Source of the DNA: CAG-791 sp045113775
GTDB taxonomy: Bacteria; Bacillota; Clostridia; Lachnospirales; Lachnospiraceae
Assembly (NCBI GenBank): GCA_045113775.1
Contig: JBGUJH010000116.1
Coordinates: forward strand, 1-6,691
Length of the DNA: 6,691 bases
Direction of reading: 5' to 3'
The position numbers and the translations under genes are program-made. Shown here piece after piece: positions 1 to 4,391 of the stretch. The notes below the pieces were generated by a model. The model was not told the origin of the DNA and searched no databases. It worked only from the letters and a program-made list of their open reading frames with translations. The first letter of the stretch is position 1. Each line of letters opens with the position of its first letter.

Positions 1-80
1 CTTGCCTTCGGCTATATCCTTCCCACTACCGGGCGGATTCGGGACTTTCACCCGTTAGAAACGTGCGCCGCCGGGCGCAC
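1..80 (-). mobile_element. Group II intron, 5' end (probably class C), truncated by window edge
   Basis: Read on the minus strand, the sequence begins at position 80 with GTGCGCCCGG, matching the GUGYG start of group II introns. It continues with ACGGGTGAAAGTCCCGAA (a small hairpin, CGGG pairing with CCCG) and then GATATAGCCGAAGGCAAG. From memory, this order of elements resembles the start of domain I in class C introns such as that of Oceanobacillus iheyensis. The site also fits class C: the intron starts directly after the U-tract of a terminator hairpin and is in the same orientation as it. Only about 80 nt are visible. The ribozyme core, any reverse transcriptase/maturase gene and the 3' end must lie to the left, outside the window, so whether the intron is complete or active cannot be judged. 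The small plus-strand reading frame that ends at 55-57 is explained by this element. Confidence 0.82.
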
Positions 81-84
81 AGAA

Positions 85-151
85 AAAATATCTTCCAAAT
101 GAAAAGAAGGGAAGCATTGCTGCTCCCTTCTTTTCATTTGGAAGATATTTT
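85..151 (-). terminator. Long terminator hairpin of the recombinase/coiled-coil operon
   Basis: Positions 85-112 pair perfectly with 124-151. After a bulged A at 113, 114-116 pair with 121-123, leaving the loop TTGC (117-120). The stem is about 31 bp. On the minus strand it is followed by TTTTTTCT and then directly by the group II intron. The upper part of the stem is G+C richer (GAAGGGA/TCCCTTC), as in an intrinsic terminator. The stop codon of the upstream coiled-coil gene (134-136) lies inside the 5' arm, so the last codons of that gene are part of the stem. Confidence 0.85.
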
Positions 152-946
152 ATTGCGAGTCTTTTTATTTCTTTCCCAGTAATGTCTTGCCCGCCGATCA
201 GGTGTTACGATCAATGGCTTCGTAGTGTATATAAACACATTCCAATATCCAGAACGGTAGTCTGCACCATAGTGCCAGAAATATAAAACGTTCTCGTCAT
301 CCTCTGTATTGTATAATTTGCCGTTTTCCTCAGGCAGTACATATTTATCACATCCAATGCTTGTCAACACAAAATCGATGAGGTCGTCAAAAATCTGCTT
401 TTCAGCGACATCAGGCTCCATAGACGCATCAAACGGAGTCTGGATAATCGATCTCCATGTGCGTATCGTCCCCTTGTCAGGCCTCCTTTCACGCCATTCA
501 CGGCTTTCAATGACAAGGTATCCGTCATGCTGCTTTTTGGGGGTGATTTTGCGGTCAGCATTGGCACGCTCGCGGGAAATTCTGAGCAGATTCCGGTTTA
601 AACTTCTTTCCTGTTCCACTTCTGCTTCCAATTCTGCAATGCGGTCTGTTAGTTCTTCTTTCTCCCTCTCAAGAATCTTCGCTCTCTTTATCTCCTGCGA
701 TAACATTGCAATTTGATCACGGAGAGAAGAATTATTCTCCCGTAACTTTGTATTTTCCAACTGCAAGGTATTGTATTTTTCCTTAGTCTTTTTCTCCCGC
801 TTTTCTGCCGCCCGCGACAAATCCCTGTACATTGAGGCAATCTCGATCATCTCACCATAATCCGACACAGTCTGCAGGACATGCGTCGCCTCGTCTTTGC
901 CGCAGGTGCGGATCCCTCCAAAGGCTTGTTTTTTCACATATTCCAT
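134..946 (-). CDS. Coiled-coil protein of unknown function, paired with a tyrosine recombinase
   Basis: I do not recognise this 270-residue protein. An ATG at 946 is preferred over the in-frame ATG at 988: a strong GAGGAGG site (954-960) lies 7 nt before it, and the longer form would overlap the upstream recombinase gene. Residues 1-40 form a short N-terminal part. Residues about 45-125 are rich in Lys, Glu, Arg and Leu with heptad-like spacing, a probable coiled coil for oligomerisation. Residues about 140-255 look like a folded domain, with DGYLVIES, an aromatic YFWHYGADYRSGYW stretch and FIYTTKPLIV. The tail is basic. No signal peptide, membrane segment or cysteine cluster is visible, so it is probably cytoplasmic. 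The upstream recombinase stop is only 13 bp away and its TAG runs into the ribosome binding site, so the two are probably translated together. A role as accessory factor to the recombinase is inference from context only. The stop codon lies in the terminator stem. Confidence 0.82.
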   Translation of the reverse strand: MEYVKKQAFGGIRTCGKDEATHVLQTVSDYGEMIEIASMYRDLSRAAEKREKKTKEKYNTLQLENTKLRENNSSLRDQIAMLSQEIKRAKILEREKEELTDRIAELEAEVEQERSLNRNLLRISRERANADRKITPKKQHDGYLVIESREWRERRPDKGTIRTWRSIIQTPFDASMEPDVAEKQIFDDLIDFVLTSIGCDKYVLPEENGKLYNTEDDENVLYFWHYGADYRSGYWNVFIYTTKPLIVTPDRRARHYWERNKKTRNKISSK

Positions 947-959
947 GATCAATCCTCCT

Positions 960-2003
960 CTACAGTCCCCGCAGATAATGTCCGGCAATCACGTCTACCC
1001 GGTTGTGACCGAGCGCTTTGCTGGCCTTGAGCATAGCCTTCCGATCTAGGCGCCGGCCTTTTTCATCACCGCGGCAGTAGTAAATCTCGCTTTTATACTT
1101 GATCCCTGTTTTCGGATTCACCCTGTCATAAGGGATGTCGTCATATTCCCGCGCGTGCTTCCGATACACTCGAGTAGCATAATCAGCCCGGTACGCATGG
1201 ATGTCGGCGGCAGTGCTTACATGCTCCCACACCTTTTCGTCTGGTCGGCGGTCCTTAAACCGTGCGATGATCTCCTCCCGGTGAGGGCCAATGATCGGCG
1301 CAAAGCGAGAGCGACCTCCCTTGTCTCTCCGGTGATGGATGTAGTAGTCCTCATCCGGGAACGTGGTGAGCGCGTCCTGCAGCGCGTTCAGGTGTGCATT
1401 ATCCCGAGCGGTTGGATTCTGTGCCAGCAGGTTATTTATTTCTTCCTGCATACGATCACGACTCCAAAGATCCCGTCCCTCGAGCTTTTTTAGGACATTC
1501 CTTCTGCACCCTGTACCCTTACAAAATTCGATCAATTCTGCATTGTTTGTTTTAGAAAAATGCTTGTCTCGAGTGGTAGTCTCTCTGCTCCGATAGATGT
1601 CTTCACGGCGACGGACGGGAGGTATAAACCGATCCGGATCAGCTTTGTCGACGTGGAATAATTTGTTAAGCGCTGCAGCCTCAAGTTGGACCGTCCATGC
1701 TGAGTACCGATACTTGCCGTTTTCGTCTTTCGCATCGGCGCGCAGCTCAAGCCACTCCCTGGCATGACGTTTAGCGGCTTTGAGTGTTGTAGCTTCAGGA
1801 TGTGCTGTCTTAATCCACCGCAGGAAATATCCGACATGCTTTTTATATGTCTCATAAGTTGCGTACGAATATATTTTGTCTCCTGACTCTCCCCTCAGCA
1901 TGTCTGCCCTTTTGGACTGCCCAAAGGCCTGCATAGATCTGAGCCGTTCATGTGCCAACTGGTGTAGTGTTTTATGATACTTTTTTTGGTTCTTTCTTCC
2001 CAT
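960..2003 (-). CDS. Tyrosine recombinase (site-specific integrase), 347 aa, with two insertions
   Basis: Tyrosine recombinases cut and rejoin DNA at specific sites through a covalent 3'-phosphotyrosine. All catalytic residues are visible: Arg167 (TGCRRNVL), Lys228 (RDKGGRSR), His269 and Arg272 (HAYR), His333 (LGHNR) and Tyr343 (GHYL), followed by only four residues. Residues about 45-120 form the helical core-binding domain. The basic N terminus (1-30) has no clear arm-binding domain. Arg167 to Lys228 and Arg272 to His333 are each about 60 residues apart, longer than in typical integrases such as the other one in this window, implying an insertion of roughly 20-40 residues in each gap. The second insertion carries YDRVNPKTG and YYCRGDEKGR. 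The ATG at 2003 is the first plausible start, but the Shine-Dalgarno is weak (AAAGAG). Its own stop overlaps the ribosome binding site of the coiled-coil gene. The target site is not evident. It clearly differs from the 493-residue integrase and is not its duplicate. Confidence 0.9.
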   Translation of the reverse strand: MGRKNQKKYHKTLHQLAHERLRSMQAFGQSKRADMLRGESGDKIYSYATYETYKKHVGYFLRWIKTAHPEATTLKAAKRHAREWLELRADAKDENGKYRYSAWTVQLEAAALNKLFHVDKADPDRFIPPVRRREDIYRSRETTTRDKHFSKTNNAELIEFCKGTGCRRNVLKKLEGRDLWSRDRMQEEINNLLAQNPTARDNAHLNALQDALTTFPDEDYYIHHRRDKGGRSRFAPIIGPHREEIIARFKDRRPDEKVWEHVSTAADIHAYRADYATRVYRKHAREYDDIPYDRVNPKTGIKYKSEIYYCRGDEKGRRLDRKAMLKASKALGHNRVDVIAGHYLRGL

Positions 2004-2080
2004 CTATTTTCTCTTTGTGAACATCCGACTGGATGATCCAAGCTATTTCATCTATTCATTAGGTTTTTATGTCTGATGTT

Positions 2081-2109
2081 TAAATAAATCAGTCCTCGTC
2101 ACTGATCAA
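2081..2109 (-). promoter_or_regulatory. Candidate promoter with operator-like inverted repeat, for the minus-strand recombinase
   Basis: On the minus strand, TTGATC (2109-2104) and TATTTA (2086-2081) are separated by 17 bp, a possible sigma-A promoter with a mediocre -10. Between them lies the inverted repeat ATCAGT-N7-ACTGAT (2088-2106), which overlaps the -35 box and fills the spacer, where a repressor could block RNA polymerase. It lies about 80 bp upstream of the recombinase start codon at 2003. Function is inferred from sequence only. Confidence 0.35.
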
Positions 2110-2153
2110 ACGATGATCTGTTGAACGAGTTCCAAAACACTTTTTTGAGCCTT

Positions 2154-2205
2154 GTGTATGGCTGCCGGTATACGGCACTACACTGTTTATCGCCGGTGTA
2201 CGGCG
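2154..2205. repeat. Iteron-like GTRTAYGG repeats forming two hairpins
   Basis: GTGTATGG (2154-2161), GTATACGG (2168-2175) and GTGTACGG (2196-2203) recur in one direction at steps of 14 and 28 bp. The second and third sit in near-identical 15-bp hairpins, TGCCGGTATACGGCA (2163-2177) and CGCCGGTGTACGGCG (2191-2205), each with a 5-bp stem and a 5-nt loop. The same 8-mer recurs inside the large inverted repeat at 2536-2578. This suggests a set of binding sites for one protein, but the protein is unknown. Confidence 0.5.
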
Positions 2206-2323
2206 CACGCGAGTCTACGGATAGTGTGATCTCCATCGTTAAGTTTTCAGTTGCATCCCCTTTTTTACTTCCGTGGATTAATGAAGGCATCTTTTCCCGT
2301 TATTTCGGGTTTCGGAGGCGTGT

Positions 2324-2440
2324 ATGACAAGGTTACTGCGCCTTCAAGTACAAATCCTTACTAGCTCTTCGCAAAGGCTAATGATGAGGCTTTTCAGGAT
2401 CGCGCGGCGTGGCTGCCGTGCAAAAGCTATCTATGATTAA
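2324..2440 (+). CDS. Small basic protein, 38 aa (putative)
   Basis: ATG at 2324 follows the strong ribosome binding site CGGAGG (2313-2318) with a 5-nt spacer. The frame runs 38 codons to TAA at 2438-2440, and a hairpin with U-tail begins at the next base. The predicted product is very basic, with 9 Arg and 2 Lys, starts MTRLLRLQVQ and ends GCRAKAIYD. It has no acidic residue except the last, one cysteine and no obvious membrane helix, although the first half is amphipathic. It could be a small DNA- or RNA-binding protein, a leader peptide, or a chance frame over structured DNA. The tight ribosome binding site-frame-terminator arrangement argues for real expression. I do not recognise a family, and it is shorter than typical excisionases. 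It lies between the divergent recombinase genes, in the same direction as the 493-residue integrase. Confidence 0.5.
   Translation: MTRLLRLQVQILTSSSQRLMMRLFRIARRGCRAKAIYD
2388..2428 (+). other. Compound hairpin inside the 38-codon frame
   Basis: GCTTTT (2389-2394) pairs with AAAAGC (2422-2427), and GCGCGGC (2402-2408) pairs with GCCGTGC (2415-2421, one G-T pair). A 7-nt bulge (2395-2401) lies on one side only and the loop is GTGGCT. A second small hairpin, TAGC.CTT/AAGGCTA (2362-2380), precedes it. The structures could regulate translation, be part of a noncoding RNA, or fold as single-stranded DNA. No known RNA family was recognised. Confidence 0.4.
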
Positions 2441-2484
2441 ACACCTACTGTGTATATATACATTGTAAACAGCAGGTGTGTTTT
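2441..2484 (+). terminator. Terminator-like hairpin after the 38-codon frame
   Basis: ACACCTACTGT (2441-2451) pairs with ACAGCAGGTGT (2469-2479) with one A-C mismatch, followed by GTTTT (2480-2484). The stem begins immediately after the stop codon of the 38-codon frame. The loop is 17 nt long, unusually large for a terminator, and contains most of the perfect palindrome TGTATATATACA (2451-2462). An operator is therefore an alternative or additional reading. Confidence 0.5.
2451..2462. repeat. Perfect 12-bp palindrome TGTATATATACA
   Basis: This is identical to its reverse complement and lies at the top of the hairpin at 2441-2479, about 200 bp upstream of the 493-residue integrase. Such AT-rich dyads are often repressor sites or easily melted DNA. 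No protein can be assigned. Confidence 0.35.
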
Positions 2485-2535
2485 ACATAACAAACTTCAT
2501 TTTTTTTCGCATAAATGGCCTGTACATCCCCCCTG

Positions 2536-2578
2536 CTATCGGTTTACCCGTACACTTCGTATACGGATAAACCGATAG
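2536..2578. repeat. 43-bp inverted repeat upstream of the tRNA-linked integrase
   Basis: CTATCGGTTTA (2536-2546) pairs with TAAACCGATAG (2568-2578) and, after a C-A mismatch, CCGTA (2548-2552) pairs with TACGG (2562-2566). The nine bases 2553-2561 form the centre. The inner part can also be read as two facing copies of GTRTACGG (minus 2555-2548, plus 2559-2566) separated by TTC. No U-tract follows on either strand, so a terminator is unlikely. An operator of the integrase gene, whose start lies 78 bp downstream, or a recombination site is more likely. Confidence 0.6.
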
Positions 2579-2655
2579 ATCTTTAGGTTGCAACTCGAAG
2601 CTTCAAAACCGTTTTTCTTACATATAAAAAATAAAGTGAAAGGTCCTTTATATGT

Positions 2656-4137
2656 ATGAGAACAATACCAACAGATCAAACCCGCAATGAAATTCCTGAC
2701 ACACCTTTATCCTCTCTTTCAAAGGTCCAAAAAACGCCCAGCACGCCACCTCTTCCGCCAGAAATCTTGCATTTCGCCATCACCGCAGGCATAATTGATC
2801 TTAGCAGCATTCGCACTCAGTATGAGGAGACTGAGCGAATGAAATTATTAGATTCATATGAGTACAAGATTTTCGAAAGCGGCGGCAGATGGTATTGCCG
2901 TCTCCCGGACGGAAGGAGGATTAAAAGAAAGAATCGGGAAGATGTAGAAAGTGAAATCATAAAAATCCAGAAGGAAAGGGCTCAGAAAGAGAAAGAGCTC
3001 ACGGGAAAAAAACCTGTAGATCTCTTTACTGAATGGAACGATTCCAGACTTGAAAAAGGCGTGATTCAGGGCGCAACTGCCCTTCGGTATCGTAAGACCT
3101 GCGATAAATACATAAAAAACGCAGTCCTCAATAAAATACCGATGAAAAGGATTACAAGGAAAGAATGGACCGCATTTCTCCAGGATATCTACGAAGCCGG
3201 GAGTCCGATAGAAAAGGATCCCAAAAGAAAGATTACAGCGAAAGAGCTTGGACGGATTAAGTGCATCGTAAAGGGCATCATTGATTATGCTGAGGATGAA
3301 GGCCTTATCTCATATACTTCTGATGAAGTCATCTCCCATGTTCGTACCGATATGCATGGTTTTCGTCATTCAAAACATTCCGCAGAGGACGAAGTATACT
3401 ACCCCGATGAGCTGCAGGCGCTGAAGTCCTATTGTCTTTCCAATCCCGATCCCTATACACGCTGTATCCTGCTGGCAATCATAACCGGCGAACGGATCGG
3501 TGAGTGTGCGGCTCTACTTGCAGAGGACATTAACCTCGAGGAGCACTGTATCTATGTCCAGCGTACTGAAACACAGGCGGACGAAACGGGAAGACAGCAA
3601 GAAACGATTCGAGAAGGTGCTAAGACAGATGCAGGAGTCAGACGTGTGGCAATCCCTGAGAATTCTCTTGATTGGGTACGTGGCATCTGGGATATTTCCG
3701 AGAGGACTGGCGGCGGGTATCTGTTTAAGCAGGAACCGGGGAGATACAAAGATCGCTATGTCGGCGAACGCGTCCGTGCCAGCCAGGTAAGAAGACATCT
3801 TAAGAAGATATGCACAGAATTGGGAATCAGCTATAAGCCTCCGCACAAATTTAGGAAGACTTACGCATCCATATTAAGGGCGGCTGACATTGACGACCAG
3901 ATGATCATTGAGCAGATGGGGCATACGGATATCAGTACTACAGAAAATGTATATATCAAGAACCGTAACCGTATGGAAGAAAAATCCTGCAAACTTGGAA
4001 AAATAGATGAACTCCGTCTTGATCCCGTTAAAGAAGATGCTTCGGATTTGAATTTGAACTGTCAGGTGATTAGATTTCCAGGCAAGAGTCACCCGGACGC
4101 AAATTCGAGTCACCCGGAAGTTTTTACAAAAATATAA
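2656..4137 (+). CDS. Tyrosine recombinase, integrase of the tRNA-Ala-linked element, 493 aa
   Basis: This enzyme probably inserts and excises the element at the neighbouring tRNA gene. Residues 33-61 (PPEILHFAITAGIIDL and following) resemble the N-terminal extension of integrases on Clostridia integrative elements, so I keep the ATG at 2656 (AAAGG at 2639-2643, a rather long 12-nt spacing). An internal ATG at 2839 (residue 62) has a better site (GAGGAG, 2824-2829) and could give a shorter form. Residues 68-105 look like an arm-binding domain (YKIFESGGRWYCRLPDGR), 120-220 the core-binding domain, and 250-450 the catalytic domain. The active-site set is complete: Arg280 (TGERIGE), Lys323 (AKTDAGVR), His397 and Arg400 (HKFR), His423 (GHTDIS) and Tyr433. 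The tail contains two SHP motifs, encoded by the 12-bp repeats at 4086-4118. No excisionase gene is visible next to it. Confidence 0.95.
   Translation: MRTIPTDQTRNEIPDTPLSSLSKVQKTPSTPPLPPEILHFAITAGIIDLSSIRTQYEETERMKLLDSYEYKIFESGGRWYCRLPDGRRIKRKNREDVESEIIKIQKERAQKEKELTGKKPVDLFTEWNDSRLEKGVIQGATALRYRKTCDKYIKNAVLNKIPMKRITRKEWTAFLQDIYEAGSPIEKDPKRKITAKELGRIKCIVKGIIDYAEDEGLISYTSDEVISHVRTDMHGFRHSKHSAEDEVYYPDELQALKSYCLSNPDPYTRCILLAIITGERIGECAALLAEDINLEEHCIYVQRTETQADETGRQQETIREGAKTDAGVRRVAIPENSLDWVRGIWDISERTGGGYLFKQEPGRYKDRYVGERVRASQVRRHLKKICTELGISYKPPHKFRKTYASILRAADIDDQMIIEQMGHTDISTTENVYIKNRNRMEEKSCKLGKIDELRLDPVKEDASDLNLNCQVIRFPGKSHPDANSSHPEVFTKI
2824..2841 (+). promoter_or_regulatory. Internal ribosome binding site and start within the integrase gene
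   Basis: GAGGAGA (2824-2830) lies 8 nt before an in-frame ATG (2839-2841, Met62). It is stronger than the site of the first ATG. It would yield a 432-residue integrase lacking the N-terminal extension but keeping all DNA-binding and catalytic domains. Use in the cell is unproven. Confidence 0.4.
4086..4118. repeat. Two 12-bp direct repeats, candidate arm-type integrase sites
   Basis: GAGTCACCCGGA occurs at 4086-4097 and again at 4107-4118, exactly 21 bp apart, about two turns of the DNA helix. Both lie in the last codons of the integrase gene, some 75-105 bp from the tRNA 3' end. Integrases with an N-terminal arm-binding domain bind short direct repeats in this position, so these are good candidates. 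The repeat also encodes two SHP(D/E) peptides, so a coding origin is the alternative. Confidence 0.5.
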
Positions 4138-4175
4138 AGCCCGAAAAGCCTTTAAATAAAGCACTTTTCGGACTT
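4137..4175. terminator. Bidirectional terminator between integrase and tRNA-Ala
   Basis: AAG (4137-4139) and CCGAAAAG (4141-4148) pair with CTTTTCGG (4164-4171) and CTT (4173-4175), with one C-A mismatch; CTTT/AAAG can extend the stem inside. On the minus strand the stem is followed by TATATTTTTG, so it serves tRNA transcription. On the plus strand it lies right at the integrase stop codon but lacks a good U-tract. It lies inside the element, which would thus supply the tRNA with its terminator. Confidence 0.7.
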
Positions 4176-4191
4176 CATATTAACCCAAAAA

Positions 4192-4232
4192 TGGAGACGG
4201 TGGGACTTGAACCCATGACCTCAACACTGCCA
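4192..4232. other. Probable attachment-site junction (tRNA 3' half)
   Basis: An integrase gene ending 54 bp from a tRNA 3' end is the classic layout of elements that integrate into tRNA genes and restore the 3' end from their own copy. The crossover core would lie somewhere in the 3' half of the tRNA (T arm and acceptor, or anticodon loop). A second copy of this tRNA 3' sequence should mark the other end of the element, left of the window. None occurs within the window, so the exact core cannot be set. Confidence 0.55.
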
Positions 4233-4264
4233 GTGTCGCGCTCTCCCAACTGAGCTACGCCCCC
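4192..4264 (-). tRNA. tRNA-Ala, anticodon GGC
   Basis: The 73 bases fold as a standard tRNA: acceptor stem GGGGGCG/CGTCTCC with the G3-U70 pair that marks alanine tRNAs, D arm GCTC/GAGC, anticodon arm CGACA/TGTTG with loop CTGGCAG (anticodon GGC at 4229-4231), a 5-nt variable loop, T loop TTCAAGT, and discriminator A at 4192. The 3' CCA is not encoded. T-stem pair 49-65 is an A-C mismatch. The 3' end points at the integrase gene, as expected when a tRNA is an attachment site. The gene remains whole. Confidence 0.97.
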
Positions 4265-4279
4265 GTAAAGACAATATTT

Positions 4280-4308
4280 ATAATACTGTATCCTTTCGCA
4301 AAAAACAA
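4280..4308 (-). promoter_or_regulatory. Promoter of tRNA-Ala
   Basis: On the minus strand, TTGTTT (4308-4303) and TATTAT (4285-4280) are spaced by 17 bp, and the tRNA starts 15 nt further on. It overlaps a 9-bp A/T-rich stem, CGCAAAAAA/TTTTTTGCG (4297-4305 with 4313-4321). Confidence 0.6.
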
Positions 4309-4348
4309 CTTCTTTTTTGCGGAACTTTCCCTCCCCGAAAATTCACGA

Positions 4349-4354
4349 TACAAT
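4349..4354 (+). promoter_or_regulatory. Possible -10 box of the acetyltransferase/MATE operon
   Basis: TACAAT lies 38 bp before the acetyltransferase start. At 17 bp upstream only the weak TTTCCC (4326-4331) is found; TTGCGG (4317-4322) is too far away. The start of transcription is therefore uncertain. Confidence 0.3.
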
Positions 4355-4391
4355 GGAATAGTCGAGTAAATTTTCTGGCATGGAGGAAAAG

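Larger units (their letters stand above)
2004..2323. other. Noncoding stretch between divergent recombinase genes
   Basis: No convincing gene was found in these 320 bases. Overlapping frames of 63-68 codons on both strands lack ribosome binding sites and run across palindromes. What it holds: a short hairpin CATCC/GGATG (2022-2035) in the leader of the minus-strand recombinase, a promoter candidate with an inverted repeat (2081-2109), two similar 15-bp hairpins (2163-2177 and 2191-2205), and a small CCCG/CGGG hairpin (2296-2309) just before the ribosome binding site of the 38-codon frame. Confidence 0.6.

Noticed and set aside
2..57. Plus-strand reading frame ending FPLPGGFGTFTR
   Set aside because: It is the antisense of the group II intron start, whose conserved order of elements explains the sequence better; no start lies in the window.
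947..988. Extended start for the coiled-coil protein (ATG at 988)
   Set aside because: It overlaps the recombinase gene and lacks a good ribosome binding site, while the ATG at 946 has GAGGAGG at proper spacing.
2124..2133. GAACGAGTTC resembling a Gram-positive LexA box
   Set aside because: The half-sites are 2 bp apart instead of the 4 bp in the known box.
2154..2205. CRISPR-like array
   Set aside because: Only two or three units, with spacing of 14-28 bp and no full-length spacers; better read as binding-site repeats.
2099..2290. 63-codon minus-strand frame in the spacer
   Set aside because: No ribosome binding site, no recognisable domain, and it overlaps palindromic DNA and the promoter candidate.
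2121..2327. 68-codon plus-strand frame whose stop overlaps the ATG of the 38-codon frame (ATGA)
   Set aside because: It starts with TTG, has no ribosome binding site and crosses the hairpin repeats; its repeated VYG residues merely reflect the DNA repeats.
2324..2344. Integron attC/attI-like core near GTTACTG
   Set aside because: It does not match the GTTRRRY core and no paired R and L boxes were found around it.
2554..2563. ACTTCGTATA, identical to part of a loxP arm
   Set aside because: A 10-base match with no second facing copy and no 8-bp spacer arrangement; the surrounding inverted repeat is unlike loxP.
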